Shown: positions 17,279 to 26,466 of the stretch, in pieces | Layout: every line of letters begins with the position of its first letter | How positions within the stretch are numbered: position 1 is the stretch's first letter | Assembly (NCBI GenBank): GCA_963710675.1 | Contig: CAVQBE010000017.1 | Coordinates: 62,001 to 126,000, forward strand | DNA from: JACCZX01 sp963710675 | GTDB lineage: Bacteria; Pseudomonadota; Gammaproteobacteria; Burkholderiales; Burkholderiaceae_F | Direction: 5' to 3' | DNA: 64,000 nt | Position numbers and translations under genes: made by a program | The notes under the pieces: model-generated | What the model saw: only the letters and a program-made list of their open reading frames with translations | The model's database searches: none | What the model was told of the DNA's origin: nothing

Positions 17279-20218
17279 TTAGCGCTTCACCTCAAATTCG
17301 CCAACTACCACACGCTCACCGCCTGCACTCTTTAACCGCAACGTCGTGCGCTGATCCTGCTGTGCCGCCGTTCCGAATCCGCTCGACAGCCACAGCATCA
17401 GCCCGGTGCTCGACGCGAGCACCTGCTGGCGGTGGCCGAAGAAGTTCGCTTCGACCCGATACTTGCCAGGCTTCGCGTTTCTCAATGCGAATTCTTCGGG
17501 CCCATATCCGCCGGTAGCATCGCGTGTGATCGCGCCGCCCTGATACGAGAGGTTCCGTCCGTAGAAAACCTCCTCTCCATTGGGATCGATAACGTGCAGG
17601 TCGACATCGGTTGCATCGGCATCCCATGCGAGTACGACGCGCACGTCGAGTGGCAGGTTCTTCAGCAGGCGCGGCTCGATCGCTGAAACATTAACGGGCT
17701 TGCCCGCGCGCTCAGCTTCGGACACGATGGCGTTGAGCTCGGACAGCGCGATCAGATCGGCGTCGGCGAAGCGCGAGTCCCACGCCCCCGTAACGACCTC
17801 GTACAACCGGTCAACTGCGCGCTGCGATTGACCCGACAGCGCAAGCGCCAACCCAAGGTCGCGATGCGATTGCGGCTCGTTCGGCGCCAGCTCGAGCACG
17901 CGCTCAAAAATCGGAAGTGCCAGAGCGATCTCACCCGCCTGCTGAAGCCGATAGGCCAGCAATCTCAGCACTTGCCGGTTCTGCAGGTCCAGTTCGGCCA
18001 GGTTCGAAAGCGCACGCAAACCGAGCTCGCGCTGACCCTTCTGCAGAAAGAACTCTGCACTATCGAGAAAGAACCCGACACTCGTCGTGTTGTCGCGCCG
18101 CTCATCGAGGTAAGTCGCGTGCCAATACTGCGGCTCGGTCGCCTGCAGTCGCTTGGTCCACGCCGAGTTGGACGCCGCCGGCTTCAGCGCGATCGATATG
18201 CTCGGCGCGGCCGATCGGCGGCCATCCTTTTCTTCGCGCTCTGCGGCTGCGGCAAGGCGAGAAGCAGCGGGCGAAGCCGGCGGCGCAGACGTCATCGGCA
18301 GCGGCGTCGAAGCGTCACGAGGTGAATCGTTGCGCCGTTGCCGTGGCAATGCTTCGCTTTGACCGAGCGCGCCGGCCTGTGACTTCGCGATCTGCAATAC
18401 TTTTGCGGGCTCGTCCTTCGGAAACGCGCGATTCCACCAGGCGACTCGCGCTTCAAAGCGTCGCACCACCTGCGCCAGCCGCGCTGCATCGCTTTGCATC
18501 CGGTTTTTCTTCGTGGTTGCCGCCAACCGGTCGTACGCCGCACGCAGCGACGCCGGCGGCTCGATCTCGTGTCGTACATAGTCGTCAAGCAGCTCGAGGA
18601 CGAGCAGCGAAGTTTCGCGCGTGGCCAGTCCAAAGCGCCGACCGATCTCGCGGATGCGCGCCTTGTTGACGCGCGTGTCGCCCTCCAGCGACGCGAGTGT
18701 CAGACGTGCCCACTGCAACCCTGCCAGTCGCGAGACGTTGCGCCCCGCGTCGATACGCACGGTTCGTGTCGTGACGGCGCCGTCGCTGCCACGCAGTCGC
18801 AACGCCAGATCGGCGCTGTTCGCGGTAAGTATTCCTGCTAGTACAAGCCGACCCGCATTCGCATGCCGCGACTCAACCACGATTTCCTTCGCACCCAGTG
18901 CAGACACGTCGACTAGCTGCGTGCCACGGCCGAGCAGCGCGTCGGTGGCCTGCGCTTGCGTCAGTACCGTCAGGTCAATGCTGCGCCCGCCGCTGGCCTC
19001 GGCAACCGCATGCAGCGCTGCCGGATCTGCGCTGTTCGAGCTGTGCACCATGTATGCGGGCACCGGAAATGTCCGCCGCCAATGTGCGCCGTAGTTCGCG
19101 AGCCCGTCGGTAAACCAGATTGCTTCCTGCGAAGCGCCATCGTGAGCAACATCGCCGAGCTGGCTCGCGCCGTCGTAGACCGTTGCCTGCAGTGCCCGGC
19201 GCAGAGCCGTCCAATCGCCGTTTGTAACCATAAAGCGCTCGCCTGCGCGGGCTACGTCAGCCACACGTGTCAGCGTGACGGCAATCGTTCCAGCCCGCCT
19301 GAAGTACGCGTCGAGCAGCGCAAGTTCGCGATCGATCTGCCGGCCCGCGCTCGAGCCGGACGCGTCCCACACGATCTGCACCTGCCGCGGCATCGGGCGG
19401 CGCGCCGACAGCGAAGAAACCGCCAGACTCAGCGTGAAGAACGACTCGCCTCCTCGCTGCTCTGTCGTGAACTCAACAGGCCCAGCAGGCGTTGCCTGGA
19501 CGATCAGAGGGTCGTTCGGAAGCGTCGCGCCATCGAGCGATTTCCGGGCGACGAAACCACCGCGCGGATCGCGCTCGAACGCCAGTCCGAGCGAATTGCT
19601 GCTGACGATCTGCGGCCGGGCAGCGGTACTCGCATAGCGCAACGAGACCTCAAAACGGTCGACAGTTCTTGCATAGGCAAGTGGCAGGGACAGTCGCGCC
19701 GTTGCAGGCTCAACCAGACGCAGAACGACCGTGCGCGTTTTGCCCGGTGCAAGTGGATAGATGCGTAGCTCGTAGTTGTTGCCGAGCGTTGTCTGCAGAA
19801 GGCCAGGATCAACACGACGTCGCACGATGTCCTCGAACACCTGCTGGGCGCGTGCCTTCTCCACCGGCACTGCGTCACGCAGCTCGCCGTCGATGTCGAG
19901 CGCAAAGCCGCTGACGATTTGACCGCTTGCGAGCGGAAACTGCAGCTTGCCTTCAAGAACTCGCCCGTTCGGATTGAAAAATTCCATCTGCACGCGCGTC
20001 TCCGCCACGCCCGCTGAAACTTCAACGTCGACCTTCAGCGCCTGCAGACGGATCGGCTGCTCTGCACCGGCGACTTGAAGAACCGGTGGTCGCCACGCGG
20101 TCGCTGCAGTCGGCGGCACCAAATGCTGGCGAGGCTGGGCGAATGTGGCCGTTGTGGCAGCCAATGCGGCGCACGCGGCGCCAATGAAAAGTAACAACCG
20201 GGACGTGCGGGCGATCAT
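17279..20218 (-). CDS. Secreted VIT and von Willebrand factor A domain protein with YfaP-like C-terminus
   Basis: The 979-residue protein has a signal peptide (cleavage near TFAQP, residue 28) and a VIT domain at about 45 to 190. A vWA domain follows, with the metal-site motif DASGSS near residue 290. A linker rich in Ala, Ser and Pro precedes TPR-like repeats near 740 to 840 (for example YRLQQAGEIALALPIFERVLELAPNEPQ split over two helices). The last 120 residues resemble DUF2135/YfaP (AWDADATDVDLHVIDPNGEE). It is likely a periplasmic or surface scaffold that binds metal ions and other proteins. Its role is unknown. No protease or transporter partner is adjacent. Confidence 0.85.
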   Translation of the reverse strand: MIARTSRLLLFIGAACAALAATTATFAQPRQHLVPPTAATAWRPPVLQVAGAEQPIRLQALKVDVEVSAGVAETRVQMEFFNPNGRVLEGKLQFPLASGQIVSGFALDIDGELRDAVPVEKARAQQVFEDIVRRRVDPGLLQTTLGNNYELRIYPLAPGKTRTVVLRLVEPATARLSLPLAYARTVDRFEVSLRYASTAARPQIVSSNSLGLAFERDPRGGFVARKSLDGATLPNDPLIVQATPAGPVEFTTEQRGGESFFTLSLAVSSLSARRPMPRQVQIVWDASGSSAGRQIDRELALLDAYFRRAGTIAVTLTRVADVARAGERFMVTNGDWTALRRALQATVYDGASQLGDVAHDGASQEAIWFTDGLANYGAHWRRTFPVPAYMVHSSNSADPAALHAVAEASGGRSIDLTVLTQAQATDALLGRGTQLVDVSALGAKEIVVESRHANAGRLVLAGILTANSADLALRLRGSDGAVTTRTVRIDAGRNVSRLAGLQWARLTLASLEGDTRVNKARIREIGRRFGLATRETSLLVLELLDDYVRHEIEPPASLRAAYDRLAATTKKNRMQSDAARLAQVVRRFEARVAWWNRAFPKDEPAKVLQIAKSQAGALGQSEALPRQRRNDSPRDASTPLPMTSAPPASPAASRLAAAAEREEKDGRRSAAPSISIALKPAASNSAWTKRLQATEPQYWHATYLDERRDNTTSVGFFLDSAEFFLQKGQRELGLRALSNLAELDLQNRQVLRLLAYRLQQAGEIALALPIFERVLELAPNEPQSHRDLGLALALSGQSQRAVDRLYEVVTGAWDSRFADADLIALSELNAIVSEAERAGKPVNVSAIEPRLLKNLPLDVRVVLAWDADATDVDLHVIDPNGEEVFYGRNLSYQGGAITRDATGGYGPEEFALRNAKPGKYRVEANFFGHRQQVLASSTGLMLWLSSGFGTAAQQDQRTTLRLKSAGGERVVVGEFEVKR

Positions 20219-20360
20219 GTGGTGCCTTTCTGCAAACGGCGGATCGAGCGAGTGCGACGCGCCTGCAGCTGAAACGGCCCGAGATCGCTTTCGGGGTTAA
20301 AGGAAGTTGTCGCCGCGACAAGCGGCAACCAATGCCGAAAAACGCTGAGGTGAGGTGAGC

Positions 20361-20798
20361 CTACTTGCCTAGCTCGAACAGGCTGGTTGCTTCCAAGCTG
20401 AGTACCTCCGCATCGCGCTGATTCCGCATTCGCCAGGTCCACTGAACGATTCCAAGCGTCGGGCGTGACCGTGCCTTCTTGACATCGATGACCTCAACCT
20501 GCAATTTCAACTGGTCGCCCGGCCGAACCGGATTTGGCCAACTCAGCTTTGCCAACCCAGGCGAACCGAAGGACTCCGAACCGACGAGAACGTTGTCAAC
20601 GATGAGTTTCATCGCAAGACAGCACGTGTGCCAGCCGCTTGCGATCAGGCCGTTCCATCGGCTGGCTGCCGCACGCTGTGCATCAATGTGGAACCACTGT
20701 GGATCGAATTCACGCGCGAACTTGATGATTTGTTCTTCCGCCACGGTCACCGACCCGGCATCGATCAATTGTCCCGAATAAAACTCGTCGAATTTCAC
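20361..20798 (-). CDS. MaoC-family (R)-specific enoyl-CoA hydratase-like protein
   Basis: This 145-residue single hot-dog protein carries the MaoC pattern REFDPQWFHIDAQRA (hydratase D...H dyad near residues 31 to 36) followed by LIASGWHTCCLAMKLIVD. It is encoded 58 bases after boxB on the same strand and may join the degradation of the ring-cleavage product of benzoyl-CoA, which needs hydration steps, but this is inference from position. The 142-base gap to the next gene (20219-20360) holds only a weak 8-base hairpin near 20307-20330 and nothing else that I recognise. Confidence 0.82.
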   Translation of the reverse strand: MKFDEFYSGQLIDAGSVTVAEEQIIKFAREFDPQWFHIDAQRAAASRWNGLIASGWHTCCLAMKLIVDNVLVGSESFGSPGLAKLSWPNPVRPGDQLKLQVEVIDVKKARSRPTLGIVQWTWRMRNQRDAEVLSLEATSLFELGK

Positions 20799-20856
20799 CG
20801 AGCGCGTTCTTCAAATCACAGCGCGTGTGGTGTCGCGGGACGCGGACGGTGCGCGC

Positions 20857-22302
20857 TCAGTTGAACCGCACGTATTCGAAGTCCATCGGCCGCTCATCCA
20901 CCGGCACTCGAGGCGGCGCGATCCACCCAGCATACTGACCGGGCTCGACAACGCGCTTCATCAGCGACGCGACGAAAGCGCGATCGTCATCGGTCGGAAT
21001 CCAATCTCCGAGGCGCGAGTTCCACTGGTCGCTGGCGACGACTCTGCCTTCGGGCGACACATGGATACCGGCCAGCGATCCGATGCGGCGGTTGAACGCC
21101 TTGTGCGGGAGCAAAAGTCGATGCGGCAGCCCGGCCCTTTCAATCACGCGATTCCAGCGACCAATGCCCGCTTCCGAATCCCGGATGAAGTCATCGCGCA
21201 GCACTTCGTTCAGCGCGTTAAGCATCGGTACTTCGCGCTCGCGCAGTTCACCCAGGCCCGCGCCTGCGTCAAGCACCCGGTAGCTCGCGTCCTTCAGCAC
21301 GTGATCGTCATCGCGCTTGGCTTCCTTGAAGCGACCCTTCAATCCCGAGCTATAAAAGATCGCCGCGTTGGAAGACTGATCGGCGCCGAACAGATCGATC
21401 GTCACGCTGTAATGGAAATTCAAATAGCGCTGGATCGTCGGCAGATCGATGACTCCTGCCGCACGCACCTTGGCAGGATCATCGGTCTTCAGCTGGTTCA
21501 TCACCTCGCAGGTGCGCTGGATCACACGTGCGACGCCGGATTCGCCGACGAACATGTGATACGCCTCTTCGGTCAACATGAACTGCGTCGTACGCGCCAG
21601 CGGAGCAAAGCCGGATTCGGCAAGAGCATTCAGCTGAAACTTGCCGTCCCGATCGGTGAAGTGCGTGAACATGAAAAACGCGAGCCAGTCCGGCGTCTTT
21701 TCGTTAAAGGCTCCAAGAATGCGCGGGTTATCGGGATCGCCCGAACGGCGTTCCAGCAACGCTTCAGCCTCCTCTCGCCCATCACGCCCAAAGTACCGAT
21801 GCAGCAGGTAAACCATCGCCCAGAGATGGCGGCCCTCCTCGACGTTGATCTGAAACAAATTGCGCAGGTCATACAGCGATGGCGCCGTCAGCCCGAGATG
21901 ACGCTGCTGTTCGACCGACGCCGGTTCGGTGTCGCCCTGCGTGACGATGATGCGGCGCAGATTTGCCCGATGCTCGCCCGGCACTTCCTGCCATACGGGC
22001 TGACCTTTGTGATCACCGAACTGAATCGTGCCGCCCGGCTGTACCGGATTCAGAAAGATGCCCCACCGATACTCCGGCATTTTCACGTAGCCGAAGTTAG
22101 CCCAGCCATCGCGCTCGACGCTGATCGCGGTGCGGAGATACACGTCAAATCCCTGACTGCCGTCCGGGCCGGTCTCGCGCCACCAGTCGATAAAACGCGG
22201 CTGCCAGTGTTCGAGCGCACGCTGCAGCGCCTTGTCGGCGCCAAGGTCAACGTTGTTTGGAATCCTGTCGCTGGTCGCGATGCTCGTCGCCTCAGTACTC
22301 AT
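20857..22302 (-). CDS. boxB: Benzoyl-CoA 2,3-epoxidase oxygenase subunit BoxB
   Basis: The 481-residue diiron monooxygenase component converts benzoyl-CoA to 2,3-epoxybenzoyl-CoA using O2 and electrons from the reductase BoxA. The opening VYLRTAISVERDGWANFGYVK, the diiron-type segments NVEEGRHLWAMVYLLHRYFG and MLTEEAYHMFVGE, and the end DFEYVRFN are typical of BoxB. I start at the ATG at 22302, which overlaps the boxC stop in an ATGA arrangement; the longer open frame to 22404 only runs into boxC. No boxA is found in the window, so the reductase must be encoded elsewhere. The frame is intact. Confidence 0.95.
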   Translation of the reverse strand: MSTEATSIATSDRIPNNVDLGADKALQRALEHWQPRFIDWWRETGPDGSQGFDVYLRTAISVERDGWANFGYVKMPEYRWGIFLNPVQPGGTIQFGDHKGQPVWQEVPGEHRANLRRIIVTQGDTEPASVEQQRHLGLTAPSLYDLRNLFQINVEEGRHLWAMVYLLHRYFGRDGREEAEALLERRSGDPDNPRILGAFNEKTPDWLAFFMFTHFTDRDGKFQLNALAESGFAPLARTTQFMLTEEAYHMFVGESGVARVIQRTCEVMNQLKTDDPAKVRAAGVIDLPTIQRYLNFHYSVTIDLFGADQSSNAAIFYSSGLKGRFKEAKRDDDHVLKDASYRVLDAGAGLGELREREVPMLNALNEVLRDDFIRDSEAGIGRWNRVIERAGLPHRLLLPHKAFNRRIGSLAGIHVSPEGRVVASDQWNSRLGDWIPTDDDRAFVASLMKRVVEPGQYAGWIAPPRVPVDERPMDFEYVRFN

Positions 22303-23994
22303 ATACGTTCCCACTTGAATCGTGCCTTGTTGCCGCTGCCATACACCTTCAATGCGCCGGCATCGCCCACCGCATTCGGACGCGAGAAGATCCAGTTTTG
22401 CCACGCAGATAAACGTCCGAACACGCGCGTTTCCATCGTCTCAGCAGCACCAAAACGCAGGTTCGCTTCCATGCCGGTCAGGGCATCGGGCGACATGCTG
22501 GCGCGCTCCTCGAGAGCAATGCGGATTTCATCGTCCCAATCGAGTTCGTCTGGCGCAACGGTAATCAAGCCAAGCTCGAGCGCATCACTGGCATTCAGTT
22601 TCTTTCCAATCGCCGCGCGTGCATTCGCAACCGGCTCCGGTTCACTGTAGAAGCGCGCGTCGATGCGCGCCAATCGATCGACGCGCGGATAGGGACCGAA
22701 GTTCATCTCAGACAGTGCGATCGACGTATTTTCTGCCGCCATATATGTGCGATCAGAGGCCAGCGCGAGCTCAAATAGCGTCCCTGCGAAGCAGGATTCG
22801 GCCTCGATCAATGCGAACAGCGTGCGCGATGACACGTCGAGACGTGCGAAGGTGCGCCGTAGCATGCCGATCGTCTCGCGCACGAACCAATGGGAGCGCT
22901 GTTGGTCCAGCGTCGCATCGACCGCGAGCACTCCATCAGCGTCGCCACGCGTCTTCAACAGCCACGTGCCGATGTCGGTCTGATTAGTACGCAGCATCAG
23001 GATCGCGTCGTCCAGCTCGCGCGCCATCGCGAGCGGCCACCAGTCGCAGCCCGCCGCGACGATCGCGTCGCTGCTTCGTGGTTGCGGCTCACGTGGCGCG
23101 TTCACCGTCAACGTGGCTCGTCGCGCTGCACGATCGATCGACACATCGACGAATTCGTAGTGATAACCCGCCTTCGTCGATCGTGCGCTTCAGCGGAGTC
23201 AGCACGACACCGCATTCGGTGGCAGTCTCCGATGGCCGATCACTCAACGTCGCCAACTCCAGTGCGCGCCGTTTTACCTCGCTGCCGAACTGCTGCGACT
23301 TGACGACGGCATCGACAAGCCTCCACTCCTTGGCGCGAGCGCCGCGCACGCCTTCAGTCGTCGTGCAGAAGATATCGGCGAGGTCGTGCCGCACCTTGCG
23401 CTTATCGGTAAGCCGCGTCAGTCCGCCGGTGCCGGGTAACACGCCCAGCAGCGGTACTTCGGGCAGGCTGACCGCGGACGAGCGATCGTCGACGAGAACG
23501 ATCTCATCGCAGGCCAGCGCGAGTTCGTACCCACCGCCTGCCGTCGTTCCGTTGCACGCGGCGATGAACTTCAGTCCCGAATGACGGCTCGCATCTTCGA
23601 TGCCGTTGCGAGTTTCGTTCGTGAACTTGCAGAAGTTGACCTTCCACGCATGCGACGACAGGCCGAGCATGAAAATATTGGCGCCGGAACAGAAAACTCG
23701 ATCCTTGCCGCTGGTAATGATGACGCAGCGCACTTCGGGATGCTCGAAACGGATGCGCTGGACGGCGTCGTGCAGCTCGATGTCTACTCCGAGGTCGTAC
23801 GAATTGAGCTTCAGCTTGTAGCCCGGGCGGATGCCGCGGTCCTCCTGAACGTCGATCGTCACGCGCGCAAGCGGACCGTCGAAGTCAAGTTTCAAATGTG
23901 CATAACGCTCCGGCTCGGTTTGATAGTCAACCTGAGAATCCGCCGGCGCGGACACGGCTTCCGACGAACCTGCATGCAAACCGTGCGCTGACAC
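22299..23994 (-). CDS. boxC: 2,3-epoxybenzoyl-CoA dihydrolase BoxC, frame broken by one base
   Basis: BoxC hydrolytically opens the epoxidised ring to 3,4-dehydroadipyl-CoA semialdehyde and formate. The joined product of about 564 residues has two crotonase-type halves: VIITSGKDRVFCSGANIFML and CNGTTAGGGYELALACDEIVL in the first, and LFALIEAESCFAGTLFELALAS in the second. The frame changes near 23167-23169, where an extra C in a CCC run breaks it; removing one base restores DEGGYHYEFVDVSIDRAARR. Start is a GTG at 23994 with AGGGAG just upstream. It overlaps boxB by 4 bases. A homopolymer indel in otherwise conserved sequence suggests a sequencing error. Confidence 0.93.
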
Positions 23995-24052
23995 GCGGTC
24001 TCCCTGCGACGAAAAAAATCTGCTCTATTCTGCCCTTGTTTAGCATTCGCAT

Positions 24053-25606
24053 ATGCCTGCTCACGCACTGCCTGCCATCCCTCCCCCTAGTCAATTCAAC
24101 TTCGCGCACCATGTGCTCGAACTGAATGTGGGGCGCGCCGCGAAGGTCGCCTATCGCGACGATGAGCGCACGTTGACTTACGGCGAGCTTGCAGAACGCG
24201 TGCGCCGATTTGCCACAGCACTCGGTGCGCTCGGCATCCGTCGCGAAGAGCGTGTGTTGCTCTTGATGCACGACACGATCGACTGGCCCGTCGCCTTTCT
24301 GGGTTGTCTTTACGCAGGTGTCGTACCCGTCGCTGTCAACACACTGCTGACTCCAAACGACTACGCCTACATGCTGGTCCACAGCCGCGCCCAGGCAGCA
24401 TTTGTTTCCAACGCGCTGATTCCGGCGTTGAGCGAGGCGATGAAAAGCGTGCCGAACGAAGTGAAGCACGTTGTAGCGGTGCCCGAATTTTCTTCCTTCA
24501 TCGAGCAGCACTCGTTGGCGCCCTGCGCTGCGCCAACCGCGGCGGACGACATTGGATTCTGGCTGTACTCATCAGGCTCTACCGGCAAGCCGAAGGGCAC
24601 CGTGCACACGCACGCGAACCTTTACTGGACGGCAGAGTTGTATGGCAAGCCGATTCTTGGCGTCCGTGAAGACGACATCGTGTTCTCGGCGGCGAAGCTG
24701 TTTTTCGCCTACGGACTGGGTAACGCGTTGACATTCCCACTGTTGGTGGGAGCGACAGTCGTACTGATGGCCGAGCGCCCAACGCCGGCGGCGGTGTTCA
24801 AGCGTCTGATTGAACAGGGCCCCACGATTTTCTACGGTGTGCCGACGCTGTACGCCGCAATGCTCGCGTCACCCGATCTGCCGGCGCAGACGCAAGTCAA
24901 ATTGCGCATCGCGGTGTCCGCTGGCGAGGCGCTGCCGAAGGACATCGGCGAGCGTTTCAATACACACTTCGGCTGCGAGGTTCTCGACGGCATCGGCTCG
25001 ACCGAGATGCTGCACATCTTTCTATCGAATCGACCCGGGCACGTTCGCTATGGCACCACCGGAACGCCGGTGCCAGGTTATGGCATCGAGCTACGTGACG
25101 AGCGCGGTACGTTGGTCGGCGACGATGCGATCGGGGATTTGTACGTCAATGGACCGAGCGCGGCACTGATGTATTGGGGAAGTCGCGAAAAATCGAGCGC
25201 CACGTTTATCGGTGGGTGGACCAAGAGCGGCGATAAATACGTTAGAAGTCGCGATGGATACTTCACATACGCAGGCCGCGGCGACGACATGTTGCGTGTC
25301 AGCGGCCAGTACGTTTCACCGTTCGAAGTCGAGACCGCTCTGATGCAGCATCCCGCCGTGCTGGAGGCAGCTGTCATCGGAAAGACGGATGCCGACGGTT
25401 TGACCAAGACCAAGGCCTTTGTAGTGCTGAAGGGCACGAGCAGCGCTTCGACTGAACTCGAAGACGAACTGAAAGCCTTCATCAAAGGAAAACTGGCGCC
25501 GCACAAGTACCCTCGTTTTCTTGAATTTGTTGCAGAACTGCCAAAGACGGCAACCGGGAAGATCCAGCGCTTCAAATTGCGCGAAAAGGAAGCGTCGGTT
25601 GGATGA
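24053..25606 (+). CDS. Benzoate-CoA ligase family protein
   Basis: This 517-residue ANL enzyme should activate benzoate or a close relative to the CoA thioester, the entry step of the box pathway. It has YSSGSTGKPKGTVH near residue 175, GIGSTEMLHIFLSNRPG near 310, the hinge YAGRGDDMLRVSGQYVSPFEVE near 405, and the catalytic lysine in PKTATGKIQRF near the C-terminus. These match the benzoate-CoA ligase subfamily better than general acyl-CoA synthetases. It is divergent from boxC across only 58 bases, so that gap must hold both promoters. A benzoate-specific reading is supported by context. 4-Hydroxybenzoate or anthranilate remain possible. Confidence 0.9.
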   Translation: MPAHALPAIPPPSQFNFAHHVLELNVGRAAKVAYRDDERTLTYGELAERVRRFATALGALGIRREERVLLLMHDTIDWPVAFLGCLYAGVVPVAVNTLLTPNDYAYMLVHSRAQAAFVSNALIPALSEAMKSVPNEVKHVVAVPEFSSFIEQHSLAPCAAPTAADDIGFWLYSSGSTGKPKGTVHTHANLYWTAELYGKPILGVREDDIVFSAAKLFFAYGLGNALTFPLLVGATVVLMAERPTPAAVFKRLIEQGPTIFYGVPTLYAAMLASPDLPAQTQVKLRIAVSAGEALPKDIGERFNTHFGCEVLDGIGSTEMLHIFLSNRPGHVRYGTTGTPVPGYGIELRDERGTLVGDDAIGDLYVNGPSAALMYWGSREKSSATFIGGWTKSGDKYVRSRDGYFTYAGRGDDMLRVSGQYVSPFEVETALMQHPAVLEAAVIGKTDADGLTKTKAFVVLKGTSSASTELEDELKAFIKGKLAPHKYPRFLEFVAELPKTATGKIQRFKLREKEASVG

Positions 25607-26466
25607 TCCGGCATTGACGAGCCACGTGCGCGTCGCTACGGCGGCGCGCGAGTATTCGCTCGAATATCAATGGATCTCCGAGAGCGCTCGGGGATCTCGC
25701 GCGAAGACCCAGAATCACCCTTACTCGTGTTCCTGCACGAAGGTCTTGGTTCGGTCGCAATGTGGCGCGACTGGCCACGGCAGCTCTGCGCTGCCGGCGG
25801 TTTTCGGGGCCTCGTTTATTCGAGGCCTGGCTATGGTCGGTCGACAGCGCGCGCACCCGGCGGAAAAGTGGCCGGTCGACTTCATGCATTCGCAGGCACG
25901 TGACGTTTTGCCCGCGTTGTTGCGGGCAGTCGGCGTGGATAGTGCTACCGATCGCTCCCTGGCTGGTGGGCCACAGCGATGGTGCATCGATTGCGCTGCT
26001 TCACGCGGCGGCGTTTCCCGACCGCGTCGCTGGCGTCATTGCGCTGGCCCCACATGTATTCGTCGAAGATTTATCGATCGAAAGCATTGCACGCACTCGC
26101 GAGACGTATCTCGCAACTACCGATACGCAGGAGTCGGGCCTCAGGGTTAAGCTTGCGCGCTATCACAACAATCCCGACTCGGCTTTCTGGGGATGGAACG
26201 ACATTTGGCTCGACCCAGCGTTTCGCAGCTGGAATATCGAAGCCATGTTGCCCTCGATCACGAAGCCGGTTCTGGTAGCGCAAGGTGAAGATGACGAATA
26301 CGGGACCATGGCGCAGGTGCACAGTATCGCGAGACATGTCCCGCATGCGCAGGTGCTGAAGCTGGCCCGGTGCGGGCACTCGCCGCAGCGCGACCAGTCC
26401 GAGCGAGTAATCGAAGCCGCGATCGACTTCATTGCACGACACACACAACAGAGGACGTCCGAATGA
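25599..26466 (+). CDS. Alpha/beta hydrolase, frame broken at three places
   Basis: The joined fragments give an alpha/beta hydrolase of about 288 residues. The oxyanion-hole region LLVFLHEGLGSVAMWRDWP, the nucleophile elbow WLVGHSDGASIALLHA and the late ARCGHSPQRDQ with the catalytic histidine are all present. The frame breaks at about 25690-25693 (one G missing from a GGGG run), 25862 (one extra base) and 25957 (extra T). I start at TTG 25599, with AAGGA before it, overlapping the ligase stop. Its last bases overlap the next gene (ATGA). It could hydrolyse a CoA thioester or lactone in the pathway. Because the protein stays conserved, the breaks may be sequencing errors. Confidence 0.78.

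Noticed and set aside
20827..22650. A 607-codon open frame antisense to boxB and the end of boxC
   Set aside because: It mirrors a clearly conserved gene on the other strand, has no recognisable motif and is rich in Arg and His, as expected for a shadow of a GC-rich gene.
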